Source: Luscinia megarhynchos (taxonomy: Eukaryota > Chordata > Aves > Passeriformes > Turdidae). From it: a stretch of 64,000 bases of DNA. The stretch is taken from NCBI GenBank assembly GCA_034336665.1, contig JAPFBE010000003.1, forward strand, positions 15,602,360 to 15,666,359, in the 5' to 3' direction. The position numbers and the translations under genes are program-made. Under the pieces are notes generated by a model that was given only the letters and a program-made list of their open reading frames with translations, had not been told where the DNA came from and made no database searches. Below are positions 1 through 14,159 of the stretch, piece by piece. The first letter of the stretch is position 1, and the number at the start of each line of letters is the position of its first letter.

Positions 1-3000
1 TAAGAAATGAAGAGGCTAGTTGGGTTTCAGAAGGAATGTTCTCTGCTATTAATGACACAGTGCAGTCACATATAAAAAGTTACATGGGCATCAGTGAGTG
101 AAGCATGCATGCAGACATGAAGGAAGTAAAAGTTTCAGCTTTCCCATGGATCACTCCCTGAAAAAGATGATGATTATTTACTCCTACATGCACCAAAGAG
201 AAAGTGGTCCACAGACCATGACACTGTGCTCCAGTAGCTGAAAGATTCACAGTGATAAGTTTTTGGCCTGCATATCCTTAGTAGCAAATGAAGTCCCAGA
301 ATGGATATACTCAGGAAAAGATGTGGATAAGCTTCTCAACAAGCTCTGCAGAGCTGACGTTTTTTGATGAGACTAAATTTGTATATTCAGACACATGGTG
401 TCATTTCTGGTGGTGTCCTGTGCAGAGCCAGGAGCCAGACTTGAACCTTGTGTGTTCCTTCCTTCCAGTTCAGGATCCTCCACGATTCTATGATTCTATT
501 CTACTCCTTTCTGGCTCAGCAGAGACCTTTTCCCTGCCTGATGATGCACATTCATCTTTTTCCCACAGACTGAGTGGCATGATGAAGCCAGCTAGAATGC
601 ATAGAATGCAGAGGACAAAATTCTGCCTGTGTTCTGGGCAGCACTGTCACTGTCACCTGTGCTGGACTCCCATTCCTCTTCCAATTATCTTAAGACATGT
701 TTCTGTCCTTCTCCCTTTGCTCTCACCACTGCCCTGACTCCCAGAAGTGCAGTTAGTGACCGAGCAGTCCGTGCATACAGAAATTCAATTGAGGTGCTCA
801 CTGCCTGGCACACAGGACTCCCTACAACGTGAGTCATGCTTCAGAGTCACACCTTTTCCTTTATCAGCTGTTCCCACCCTCTGTGGTGTGAAATACGAGT
901 TAAAACTGTTGTCTGTTTGTTTTCCATACAAAATAGTATGGATGAGCAAAGTATTTTGTGGGAAACATTTGCTCAAGAAAATCAGATATTTTTCAGGATA
1001 TTGCAAGCCTAAACAATTACTTATTTTGACTAAAAATTTTGGGGGATAATGAAAAGGTATTTCTACTTTTTAAATGATTTTGTGAATATTTTTTATGTTC
1101 TGACACACATACTACCACATTTCTCTCCCAATATCTACCAAGTAATGCAGAACAGAAAACATATGGAAAAAACCCCCATTAATTTAGACAAAAATTAATT
1201 AATCTAAAAAAGAGGACAAAATCTTTGTGTGTGTTTATCCACCTTAATAAATAGTAGCCATTTTGCAGAAATCTCTATGGGATTGTTCAGGGAATTTGTT
1301 GTAACCTGTGGTTAATCATTGATCATCTTCCTATGCAAAACTGCAAGTCGTATGACTTGGTGAATAGCATATAGGAGAAGAATGTAATAAGTAAATATTT
1401 AGCCACTAGCTTATTATTTCCATTCGTATCATGTAGAGCAAACAGACTGTGTACCAACTGCCACTTCCTTAATAAGGAAAAAAACTAGTAATGCCAATAA
1501 AAGGTGATTTTTATTACAGAATAGGTTGTATGTTTTTCATGCTTTAGCTTCATTTGCTATATAAGGACTCTTCTAATACTGCATAGTTTAGGCATTGCTT
1601 TTGTTTGCAGAACAGTTTGTATATTTTTTTGAAAAGTGTTGGAAAAAAATCCTTGAAAGACTTGCCTTGAAAAAGAAGTGAGGACTTAAGAACTATCTCC
1701 AAGTATACAAAAATAAGTGCCTGAGAAATGTTCTGAGCACCTTACCTTTGAATGTTTCCTGTTAAATGTTGTTTCCAGTATACAATCTGTGTGCTTTGAA
1801 ATATTACATGCTGTTATTATGAAAACAAAGAAGTCTACAATGATCTCACTGCCTGATTTATAATTATAAATGTAACCACAGATGCTTCATTTTCTGAAGA
1901 TCCTCCTGAGAATCAAAACACAAGAAGTTGACCTTAGCACCTGCACCCAACCACAGCCTTGGAAATATGTGTCATTATATAATCAACATGAGCAAGCCAT
2001 TTAGTCAAAATTGGGAACACCCAAAGAGGCTGTGCACACTCTGATGGAAAGACAAAGAGCACAGATATTGGTGTGTTATAAAACACATACAATGCAATTT
2101 TTACATAGAGTAAAATGCTGAAAATACTTATTTAAGTAACTTCAGCTGTAACCTAAACTATTTTTACAGTAGAATGTAACTGTAGATATATTCTGATTCA
2201 CAGTGTTCTGTTTTACTGAGTACCTGCTCTAACATAACCTAACATACAGCAACAAGAAACTCAAGAATGCACTTTTCTTGATTAATCAGTATTTAATAAT
2301 CATCCTTCCTTCTTTTTCCTGCTGTAAAGCTCTCAGACATCTGGGCAGTCAACTGAAAAAGTTATTAGACATATGTGACTAATTATTAATCATCATTCAT
2401 AGTGAAGAGCCAATAGTCAAATGAGATACACTTTGAAGAAAATAAAAGTTCAAGCATCAGCTGATGATCACCTACCTTCAGTTTAACTAGTGCCTAACAA
2501 GAGACACTGCCTGGTGAATGAGAACAGTGCCAGGGAAACATTTGACCTGCAACTTTAGATAAGAAAGCATGAAAGGTAAGCAAAACTGGCAAAGAAAGAC
2601 CTGGAAGATATAGGTTAAGGTCACATGATAAGACCAGTGATAGCACAAAGCCAGCTACTGGGTGGCCTGCCCAAGGTGAAAAGGTTTCCCACCACCTTCC
2701 CAGAGAGAATTTTAAAATAAATCTGCCAATATTAAGCTGGAATGGTGTTTGGGTTTTCTTGGAACCAGACTGGTATTTAATTTCCCATATCCCCAACTCC
2801 ATTACACTGTGTTAGCTTTTCATTTCCTTGTGTTGGCCTAAAAACACAGAGGTGATTGATTTCTTTCAAATTGTTAGCTGAATACATGTCTTAATGGAAT
2901 AAAAGTGTTGGGATACTTCAGGCTGAAGTATTGGATTTCTTACAATATTTCTTCCTGAAATGTCACGTTTATGTATATTCTTGAAGAAACACTGGAATAA

Positions 3001-6000
3001 TTTGTTTATACAATATTTTTGAGGGCCATCCCTCTTCCATTTTCAGCCAATCAGGTAAAGAGAAAAAATAAATCTGTAGAAAGGACTGTTCCTCAAATCT
3101 TGGCACAAATTGTTTACTTTTGAACAGTTTTCTCAACATTCTGTTTCTGATCAGTTATGTGTTTGCAACTTCTTGGATAGTGGTGAGTTTGGGCTTTGAC
3201 TTCTTTATTACAAGTAATTTTTCATTGCAGTAATCTATTGTTGCTGTCTACTTAGCCACAGGATATCTCATTGTTTATATGTTTATGCCAAGCTGATAAC
3301 AACACTATGTCACATAATAGCCTAGCATAATAATTTAAAAAGCAAAAAAAATAGTCTCAGGATTTCTTCAACCAAACAAATACCATTGCTAATTATTACA
3401 TACTCATTCCTGAGTTTCTGAAAGAAACACTGAGTTTCTTTCCTGAGACTGCCAGGAAAGGTGGGATGAGAAGCCCCCCAGGCTGTTTCCCATTCCTCCA
3501 GCTGACCTGTGGCCATGCTGATGAGGATGGTCCCTTCCTCCCCATTGCCCTGGCTATGAGTTTCCTACTGTCCTGCCGGTGTTGGCAGCAGCAGCCATGC
3601 AGCACATGGTCAGCTGGCTTCAAGCCACTCCTGAGTGCCACTCTACGGCTGTGTAGTGTTTTATGAGCCCATTTTCAGCTTTGCTCATGAGCTGGTCCAC
3701 CTCTCCCTGTGGCTGGACACTGCTACATCTTCGTGACCCGTCCTGGAGCAGAAGTGAAGCCCAGACCCAGCGATGAGTGTGTGGGATTCTGGCCATGAGG
3801 CCACCAGGGAGGGCTCTGGCTGATGCTAAGTAGGTGTTGAAAAGGCCTCATTTGTTTAGGGGAGAGCGTGGGCTGGCCCAGTTTCCAAGGGCTGGGACAC
3901 CACACCCTGGGGCTGCTTTGCGAAGCAGCAGCTGCGCCCGCCAAGGAAAACCGAGCAAGATGCAGCTGCTGCGAGCTGTGCTCTGCCACTCCTTAATGCA
4001 TCCCAGGGACTGCTGCAGCTCCCCAGGCTTTGGAAAACATGTTCCTAGCTCGGATATCATACACTGACTCTGGGCCCTTATCAAATGTTGATTCACTTTG
4101 AATCACGGATACATGTTGAACAAATTAATTCATTTATTCGTTACAAATACAGGAAATAGCTGCTTATTACAAATGCAATTCTCTTTTAGTCTTGTCATTT
4201 ATCCTTTTTCATTGTCTATAAACCTTATATATCTTAGCCCATATGACAGAGATTTATAACATTGAAAACAGGGCTCTTTTTAAGGCAGTCAGCTTGGGGG
4301 ATACAGAAATGACAGACTTCATTTCTTTTACTGTGTCCTGTAATATAGAGAAGTCAAATTAGTTTAATGTTATTTTACTAAGAAAAAATGTCCCCACCTC
4401 TAAAAGTTTCTCTGCCAAATGTTATAGTACACTAAAAAAACACAAAGTAAGGATTTATAATGGAAAGACTGATACACCAATGCTAAAAACTTCCAGGGGC
4501 TCTGCTCTTATACAACTTCTCTTTCCAAATGAAATAGTCTCATCAAGATTATTGAAGTTGAACACTGATTCTATATTTAATTTCCAAAGTTCTGGGAGTA
4601 AAATATCCAGTTTAACAGAGCAGCTGAAATCTCACTCTCCTAAAATCATTGAAGGGCTGGAGCTTTGCAGCTGTGCTTGTGACGTGGAAATTTTAATAGC
4701 TTTAGAGAAGCAAGAACTGAAGTTGACACATTTGAGTTGTAAATACGGTTTGATAATTATAGTGTCTGTGATCTCATGCAATAGTTTTTCCTTCGTATTG
4801 CAACATTTTTGTAGCAATATTTTTATGTTGGCTCACAGCTTTTATTTACATGTTCTGATGTAACCAGAAAACACTACAAACTCTCTGAAAATATTTTCCT
4901 TTGGTAATTATGGGATGCTTTAACCTAATCTGATTGCAAATCCAATTTGGTTAGTTTCAGAAATGGAAAGTTCTTTTTTATAAACTTTTTACTGTTCATA
5001 GTGGATGCTGCTGGGAACTCATTAGGAAATATAAACTGCATTTCAGAAACTTCTATTTTATTTAGTAGAAAGCTGCAGCCCTTAGAATTCAGACATTCTG
5101 GCATGCTAGGATCTAGGTTAAATTACATATATTTTTGAACTTCCAAATCAGCCAATCACTTTCCCTAGTACTTCATGAATGTGATCATGATAAGCCATGA
5201 AACACTTCCCTTGCTTTTATGTTCTTGGGAACCTTTGCAGACATCAAGAAATACGCAGTACATGTAATATTTCTAAAAGGAATTATATGATCTTCTTATT
5301 TTGCCAAAATTTCAATTACACAAAATTATGGCTATTATTCCTAAATTATAAAAAGCAGAGATTCAAATTAAAACTCTATAAATTAATCTGCTGTTCTGAA
5401 CCACCCCATCTTTAGTAGCCCCCTCTGCAGCTGGGACTGCTGGTGGTGCTCAGAAGAGAAAGCACCAAAAATCTTCTATGTTTCTTCTGCTATTTTCATT
5501 AATGTTGAATTATGTCAAGGTGCATTTAAGACAAAAATGTAAATACAATAAACATACCTAAAAATAATTTTCAATACTATGATATTTGAGTTATTTTTTT
5601 AAATAGTGAACTAAATAAAAATATTATTAAAATATTATTTTAATTTTTAAGATTATTTATTTATTAAACTATATGTACATGTAGTTAGATAGCTGAAACA
5701 ATTATTTTGGAGCATTACATCTTACAGGAAGCATAGGTTCAACCTTGCAATCCTTTATTTTTTTTATTAATTGAAGTGGCTAAAAGAAACTTTTTTTTCC
5801 CTAATGCTTTCTTTACAATGCCACATGAAATAGCAGCCTTTAAAAGTACCTAATGGTTTCACCTTTATTTATTGCTGACTTTAAATAACATCCAGGTAGC
5901 TCACGTGACCCTCTCATGTGTATCTGATGAGCTGATGGAACTAAAATGTCCTTCTATGGACTAGATAATTTAACTCCTCTCAGTCCTAAAACTCCTAAAC

Positions 6001-7813
6001 TCAGTCCTGAAAATCCTAAAACTAAGGAAAAAAATCCAATTTTCAGGATTTCCAAAGTCATATTCCTACACCAGAATAGACTTTGGCACTCACATCTGGG
6101 TTTAGGTGTCTAAGTCAAGCTGCCTGTTTTTTTGTTTGGGAGAAGGTCAATGGTAAGAGTGAGCATTTGCCATTTCAAAGATCCACTGTGGTATAAATGC
6201 TTGAAACAAGGCACACAGAGCTGAAAAGTCAGATCAGTACTCAGCAGAGTATGTTATTTGTCCCCTGCAAGAATTGCCATGCTGCTTGCCTTGCCCATTT
6301 TATTTTAGAAGAGTGTCTGGTCTACCAGGTGAAAAGGCCAAAAGAACTTGACTTGTTCAAGATTCTCACAGCTCTTACACTGAAAACAGTTCTGCTCCAT
6401 CTGTGGATCATAGTCCTTTTCCTTGACTAATAGGCAGAAGTGATCACAGAAATACCTGGGACCAATGGTGTTTAAGAAACAAATTCTACCGAGGGATGGA
6501 GTGAAACTTATCCTCTGTGTAACATGACTTCCCTGGTCTCCTAAAAACTCTATATTAATTCAAGATGGTGGGGTTTAATAAGGTTTTTGAATACAACCTC
6601 TAAGCAGGCAATATACATTATATCTGCAGTTAAGTCATTATTCTGTCACTTGAAAAATCTTGGGCTGTTGTCCAAGAAAAATCAGATTACTTTAGATACT
6701 ACTCTGAAATCATCCAATTATTCAAAAAATGTTATCAGTTATCTTGGCACCATTAGATATCTCTAAGCCAAGAAGATGTCATAATTGGAATACACTGGAA
6801 ATAAACTAACTGGTATTTTGAGCAGATCCCAGTTAGTTTCACAATACCTTTGGAGTATCCACCAGTTACTGAAAAAAATACTTGCAAATTGCACTTCTTA
6901 AAAACTTTAATTTATAAGACAAGGAAATAATCAAAATATGAAGATTCCATTATTTAAGAAAAAAATAGTTGAGTTTATAATGACTGTAGATCTGTGTAAG
7001 AATTCTAGGTATTTACATGGTCTTGTGCTGAAGTTTGGTATGAGCTTTGTGAAACTTTGGCAACAGTTCCAGTCCCATGGTAAAGCTTCCCTCACTAGGC
7101 ACTTTTTGGGCTATTCTGTCCAGGCCTGCCACCCTTGACCATGGTCTTAAACCATGTAGGTAAAATCTTGCTGTTTCTGGAATTTGTTCATCAATCCATG
7201 TGCTGACAACCTCATCTGGGAAGGGTACCTCTGATAATCTCATCTGGGAAGTGCACCTCTTCTCAGAGGGGACTGAGTGGCTTTCCAGTGCTGTGCTCCT
7301 GCCTAAACAGACGACAGATGCCCATGGAAAAAAACAATAGGTTGCAGTATTTTCTCTCCTCTCACAACATTCAGTACTTTGTGGAGTACAAACATGGGAG
7401 TAAAGGGGAACTTTCTTCCTTATCTCCAGTAACCTCCTTGCCTCTGATTTGCCCAAACCTGTTTTTCTTATCCCAGTGGCTCCTTGTCTTTAATCCTTTC
7501 TACTTTTGATTTCTTGTGTACATACTGCATGGGCAGGGCTGTGCATGAGAAAATACATTACTAACGCTGCTCTTTACCTTCCCAGGTACCTGTGATGATT
7601 CAGATATTATAAAAATAGGCTTCACGGAAGTTTCCCAACAAGTCATGTCTCACTTTAGCAAGAAGCAGAATCCACACAGAATTACAATCAACCCAAATAC
7701 GGTGGGAAGAGTTCTATGGGTACAGACCAGAATTACCAGGATTCAAGTCATCACCACATACAGTGAGCTCCAAGAAACAGTCTCTGTCTTGTAAAGGATG
7801 AGAAATGCATTGT
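1..7813. other. Apparently intergenic AT-rich DNA
   Basis: No open frame here has good splice sites, family resemblance or coding-like composition. A GC-richer block lies at about 3,460-4,060 and is listed separately. An open frame of about 70 codons at 7,565-7,793 is treated as a weak observation. Ancient repeats may be present but cannot be named by eye. Confidence 0.55.
3460..4060. other. GC-rich block of unknown nature
   Basis: About 600 bp clearly richer in G and C than its surroundings, with several overlapping open frames of 64-88 residues on both strands, none alike enough to a known family to call. It contains CTGC/GCAG-rich words and few CpGs, so it is not a clear CpG island. It could be an old retroelement fragment or a conserved non-coding element. 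Confidence 0.4.
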
Positions 7814-8019
7814 GAGAAGAGAAGAGAAGAGAAGAGAAGAGAAGAGAAGAGAAGAGAAGAGAAGAGAAGAGAAGAGAAGAGAAGAGAAGAGAAGAGAAGA
7901 GAAGAGAAGAGAAGAGAAGAGAAGAGAAGAGAAGAGAAGAGAAGAGAAGAGAAGAGAAGAGAAGAGAAGAGAAGAGAAGAGAAGAGAAGAGAAGAGAAGA
8001 GAAGAGAAGAGAAGAGAAG
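7814..8019 (+). repeat. Perfect (GAGAA)n pentanucleotide microsatellite, 41 copies
   Basis: 206 bp of uninterrupted GAGAA/AGAAG, purine-only on the plus strand. The perfection suggests recent expansion, a collapsed or imprecise assembly length, and high polymorphism. Such mirror-symmetric polypurine tracts can adopt triplex DNA. Four open frames of 73-98 residues across it are artefacts. Confidence 0.98.
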
Positions 8020-9141
8020 CCTCTAACATGATAGTCCAAATGTGTGCGATTTGAAGTGGCTTTACTGTGAATTAATTAAAACATTTTCAATAGATCCCTA
8101 AGAAACTGTTGTAATGAACAATTTTCTTATGTCCATGTTAAAAACTGAAAACAGGCTCAGATTATCATTAATCTTCCCATGCTTTTATCACAAATCATCT
8201 AAAATTCTACCTATTCTACCTATTAACCTAACAATTTATAGTTCCGGTCTCTTATTATGACATGGTAAGTTTTAAGATTTGTAACCTTACTTTGGGAACC
8301 ACTGACTTAAGCAATCAAATAAATACCCGGATGTCTTTAGAGAGGAAGTCTAAACAAAATGTATTTTCTCCTTTCACTTTTGTTTTACTACAGTTAAATA
8401 AATGAAAACCCTCTCAGATACCACCTTTCCAAAGAAAAAACAATACGTTGATCAGAAAGAGATGTGGTAAAGACTGTGATAATGTAAGCATCTTTCTTTT
8501 AACTAACCATAATCTAAAGCACTGTGTACAAAATGTACTCTTGTTCAGTTTTTTGGATGTCCAGATACTAAGAAAATTGTTCTACTCAGGCATCAGGTCC
8601 TGCCCAACTTCTCCTCCCATGCAGATGACAAAGTTTCTCAGCACCCAATAGTGATTTACAGGGTTTGCAACTTGGGCACTGTTTCTTTGGCGATGCAAAT
8701 ACATAGTATACAGATGAGAGTGAGAATTTTGTCACCTTTCAATCACTCATCCATACAATAACTGAATGGTTTTATTTGCACACCTTTTGTGATAGGGTGT
8801 CTTATGCCCTCTAAACTGAATCTCCATACAAAAAGTCCCTATCCTAAATATTGGGACATAAACACCAGGTCCTGAGAAAGACATAATGGAGTTTCATTAC
8901 CAAAACCAAAATGAACACAAGTGCCATTGGCTTGTTAAGAATGTCTGTTTCTGTGATTTGAGTATATAACAACAAGCACCTAACAGGCTGACATTTGGTG
9001 TTAATTATTTGCTAGGGGTTACCACACAGCCATATCTGGGATCACCCCTTCCACTAAATTTAGAACAGGAAATGATGACATTAACGGACATAACACTCCC
9101 ATGAGCACTTCAGGCTGAGACTGCCACTGAAAGGAATGACT
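8020..9141. other. Unannotated DNA between two tandem repeats
   Basis: AT-rich, with one 67-residue open frame lacking support. Nothing recognised. Confidence 0.6.
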
Positions 9142-10165
9142 CTGCATCACCCCATCACCCCCATAACTGCATCACCCCCATCACTGCACCATCCCCCATC
9201 ACCCCATCACTGCACCACCCCCATCACTGCATCACCCCCATCACTGCATCACCCCATCACCCCATCACTGCACCATCCCCATCACTGCACCATCCCCATC
9301 ACCCCATCACCTCATCACCCCCCATCACCCCATCACTGCATCACCCCCATCACTGCATCACCCCCCATCACTGCATCACCCCCATCACTGCATCACTCCC
9401 ATCACTGCACCATCCCCATCACCTCATCACCCCCATCACCCCCATCACTGCATCACCCCCATCACCCCATCACTGCATCACCCCCATCACTGCATCACCC
9501 CATCACCTCATCACCCCCATCACCCCATCACTGCATCATCCCCATCACTGCATCACCCCCATCACTGCACCATCCCCATCACCCCATCACTGCATCACCC
9601 CCATCACTGCATCACCCCATCACCTCATCACCCCCATCACCCCATCACTGCATCACCCCCATCACTGCATCACTCCCCATCACTGCACCATCCCCATCAC
9701 CCTTCATCACTGCATCACCCCACATCACTGCATCACCCCCATCACCCCATCACTGCATCACCCCCATCACTGCATCACCCCCATCACCTCATCACCCCCA
9801 TCACCCCATCACTGCATCACCCCATCACTGCATCACTCCCATCACTGCACCATCCCCATCACCTCATCACTGCATCACCCCACATCACTGCATCACCCCC
9901 ATCACCCCATCACTGCATCACCCCCCATCACTGCATCACCCCCATCACCTCATCACCCCCATCACCCCATCACTGCATCACCCCATCACTGCATCACCCC
10001 CATCACTGCACCATCCCCCATCACCCCATCACTGCATCACCCCCATCACTGCATCATCCCCATCACTGCATCACCCCATCACCCTCATTACCCCATCACC
10101 CCCATCACTGCATCACCCCCCATCACTACACCATCCCCATCACCCCATCACTGCATCACCCCCAT
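9142..10165 (+). repeat. CATCA minisatellite, about 1 kb
   Basis: Built from interleaved 8-9 bp words CATCACTG and CATCACCCC, with CATCACCT, CACCATCC and CATCACTC variants, arranged in changing higher-order combinations. The plus strand has almost no G outside CTGCA, and its words cannot form a stop codon in any frame. This explains the 376-residue His/Ser/Pro/Ile frame at 9,136-10,266, which is not a gene. The minus strand carries a GGGG or GGGGG run every 8-17 bp, so it could form G-quadruplexes. Confidence 0.95.
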
Positions 10166-13100
10166 CCCTGCTGCTCCCTGTCCTGCCCCAGAGCCATCTC
10201 CACTCTTCCCGCAGGAGTGTCCTGTGTGGTCCCTCGTGCCGTGGGCTGAGGCACAAACCCGGGTGAGAGCTGCCCCTGCAAACAGCCCCAGCTGACTGGG
10301 TGAGCACACGGGCAGCTGTGCTGGTAAAAAGCAGGGCATGATCTGACAAGAGGAGGAGGAACCACTGAGAAAAGTGGAGGATGTGATATACTTGCTTTAG
10401 CCTATCTAAGATTTCACAGGAAACTGCAGCAGCAAACATTGGCTTCTGCTCCACATGTGAAGGGATTGAATTGCTTTATAGTTTCCTTCTTTATTTTCAG
10501 ATATTTCTATTTATTGCTGAGGAATCTTAGGTATATTCAGCACTTTCAAAGTTATTTTTTATGGAGCAGTAACATTAGTGCCATTCAAAGTTCAATTTTG
10601 CATTTGAAAAACCTGCAGTTTTTGGTTAGCATCTATTGACAAAGGACTCTACAGCAAGTATGATCAGCCTGAATATTCATGATTAGGGAGCAGCTATGCC
10701 TGGGAAATTTACACCTGCCCTTCTTAATGAATTTACCCCCAGAGATTTCTATACAGTCCTCAATGGTAATGGTTTCTCATTGCTTACTGTAAAAGACTTG
10801 TGAGGATCTTCATCCTTTACACTTACCTATTGCTCTTGTAGGAAACCACAGTACCTAAATTTGGTACGTGGAATAACTCATATTAATAAAAAACCTGGAT
10901 GAATTTCCAGGCTTCATAGTTAAAAACATGCATTATCTTTGACAATCATAATTTTAAATGCTTATTATATTTTCCTAGCACATTTAATGAGAGTTTTCTC
11001 TATCAAGTTGAGATTCTTGATTATTTAATCCCTACAGCTATGTCTCTATTAATTCTCATTTATTCAGTCATCTGTGAAAATGTCATTATCTGATTCTCAT
11101 TCAAAGTGTTGTTCAAAGCAGCAGTATTAGCTCCCAGCTCTCTATTTCATTATTGCTCAAATAATTTAACAATGGGGAGAATATTCAGGGGGATAAATCA
11201 GACAGAGCTGCCAAACTTCTGACTCAATCTATGACAAATTTTGGCGTAGGATAGCAGCAGATTTTCAATGAACAAAGAGTAAATGTGTACCTTTTTTTTT
11301 TTTTAACTCAGTTTGTTCACTCAGAAAAACACTTCATAAATTAACAATAATTCTCTTGCACCCAAACTCAGGGCTAGGAGATGGGACAGACAAATGATCC
11401 CTCTGTTACCCTTGTGAATTTTCTGTAAATCCTGTTCCTGTAGCTCATTGTCTGTGGAGTGAGAATCATCCTTTCCATGTTTGCTCTGGTGATTTGACAT
11501 TGGGACATATTTCACATCCTTTTCTCCTCCCAAACTGAAATAAATTCACAGCAACAGGACCTGTAGGTACTGTGTTGCCCACATCTCTTTATGTCCAGGA
11601 AATATCTTGGGCAGCTTCTCATTCAGCTTTTCGCTCTCTTGTGCCTCTCTTACAAGATCTTGCCTGAACCTGCCAGAGCCAAAAAGAGATTTTCTCTCCT
11701 TCACTTTGAATTATGCCAAGATACATTCATCTACCATTAGTAAGTCACTAGAAAGAAACCGGGTCATCTTTATTCCTATCCCAGCCCCACCCATTTTGCT
11801 TGCAATTCAAATTGTTGTAATTCAATCTCCGACAAAATTTCTGAAAATCATGTGCGTCAAGGGGGTATTTACGCAACTTAAGGAAATGCTTCATCCTCTT
11901 CTCCAAACTGCAGTCAATCAAAAAATGTGGGGCCTGACTAAGGTGCAGAGCAATTGAAGCCCAGATGGTAGTTGGTTATCAATGTGTATGCAAACAGAAA
12001 GGGAATATTTTTCATGCTCAAGGATAGAGTAAAACACATTGGGGCTTTAAATTATAAGGAAACATGAGCATCTTCCAGATTAAAATTGTTTGAGCAGAGT
12101 GGTTCCTAATAATGCTGATAAAATCACTTACTGAACCCATGCTATAACCTGTGTTATGGGCTGCAGAGAGTAGCCATTGCCTTTTCCTTGAGGAGAACAC
12201 AATTGGAAAATATCTAGAGTCTGCAAGAAACCAGCAGCTGTGTAAAAGCTTTCACTCAGTCATATGTGACAGCAAATTCCAAACCTTTAGCTTGTTTTTC
12301 ACTGGAAGAGGCTGAAGGGGATGAACATAACATCTAGCCAAGTGTTGTGTCAGATTTTCTTCTTTGAAAAGAATCAGGCCCTGATTTGCTCAACAACAGG
12401 CTGAGCATCACATACCTGTTTTGCCTGAAAACAAAATGAGCCATGAACAATTAAATACTTCATTGAGGTCCACAAGATAGGCTTTAACTTTCACTTTCCT
12501 GCTCTGGCCCTCAAGTTCTCTATTAAGTCAATAGTGTACCTGAAAGTATCAATGCATGTAAGTATTTGGCATGGTAATTCAGTTTACACTGACAATGAAG
12601 TCAGTGAAGATGTGAGAGTTTAACGGATCTCAGCTAGTAAAGATTTGGATGTTTAGCCCACACAGTGATAACAGGTATATGAATTTGCTTCCTTCTTTCA
12701 TCAGCAATACTTAAAACTGCTGCAAAGACAATGGATTTGACCAAACGAACTGAATACCATTACTCAACAATCAGACACTTTCTTTTACTTCTTTTGAATC
12801 ATAGTGACTTAATAATTGAAAATAATTCAAAAGTAAATTTAAAAGTACTTTTCATAATAAAGTTTTCAGAAAAATTAGTTGCTGAGAACAATTCTCAATG
12901 CAAATTTGGTGAATACACTGTTGGCTACATATGTAATCAAACTAACTTTATTTTTACATTTCAGAAAATGTAGAATTTCTGCTTTTCTGGTAATAAATAA
13001 TTAAAGCCAAAATGGATTTTGAATCACATTGGTGTTTATAGTTTATTATTCACATATACACATAGTTAAAAGGTAAGCATAAATTCATATAGATATCAAA

Positions 13101-14159
13101 TACTGTATATACCTCACACAAGGAGTGATATGTTTCATGGCTGCAGCCCAGGATAAATTTACATTTTAAAAAAAAGCAAACTGAGAAGACAATCAGGTTA
13201 AAAGCATATTATTCAGACTGATAGAGACATTTTGCTATATTATAATTACATATTATATGCTATATATTTTATAAATATATATTATAAGTGCAGAGATATT
13301 TACAAATCAAGAGCTACAATATTGCAAAACAAGCCAGAAAAAGAACACGGGCAGCAAGTTCCATTTTCCCTAGCAAATTATTTTCTGTTGTTATGTTATT
13401 TGTATATTCAGATAAACACTTTCAAGATTTTTTGTTTCCAGTCATACAGGAAGTCTTGAAGTCTCCTTTTGTCCCACTAGGAACATCACAATAGCTTGAA
13501 GACAGAACTGAAACATCTGCTACCAGGAATAGATGAGCTACCAAGGCCTAAAAAATCTACATTTCCTGTACTCTCACAGGAATATTTTCCTGTATTATTT
13601 CTATTTCAATAGCTGTATCTTTTAAGCCACAATTATATCTTTAAAAGAACATTGGAGAATCAGTACTTATAAAAGAAATTTGGAGTATCAGCATATTTAA
13701 AGTAAATGGGACTAGAGACAGCTGACTAAATTGAGAAGTACATTTTTATCAGCTTAGCAGCAAAAGGGCCATTTTTTTTTCTGGCTCAGTGTAGAACAAA
13801 GGGCCATTTTCTTCATAGAAAATGTAACCACAGGAATGTGACATATTTTCTTGGCAAAATAATCAAGTTAGGATGTGCAAATCATGCTTTTTTAACTTAA
13901 TTGGCATAATTTGTGAAAATACTTCATTAGTCAATGGTATAACTTTATTACCAGTGCAACTGCCACATGAACCATAAATAAATCTGTTTTCTCAGCTATG
14001 TCTTGTGACATTGGGACACAGTCTGTACTCCAAAGTGTCAGCGTCACTAGAGGACTTCTGGGAGCCTGTGCTCATTCAAAGCTGTTCTCAAACAAACTCC
14101 ACAGGGCTCAGACAACTCTCATTTACTACAGCCTGAAAAGCAGCACTGCACTTCAATGC
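10166..14159. other. Apparently intergenic AT-rich DNA
   Basis: Small open frames only. A T13 run is at 11,292-11,304. No gene, RNA or repeat family recognised. Confidence 0.6.

Noticed and set aside
288..737. 149-residue plus-strand open frame
   Set aside because: No recognisable domain, biased random-looking composition, no supporting splice or promoter context.
7743..8054. Four open frames on both strands with (LLFSS)n or (REEKR)n-type repeats
   Set aside because: Pure translation of the GAGAA microsatellite; no start, splice or homology support.
9136..10266. 376-residue open frame rich in His, Ser, Pro and Ile
   Set aside because: It is a by-product of the CATCA minisatellite, whose plus-strand words cannot make stop codons.
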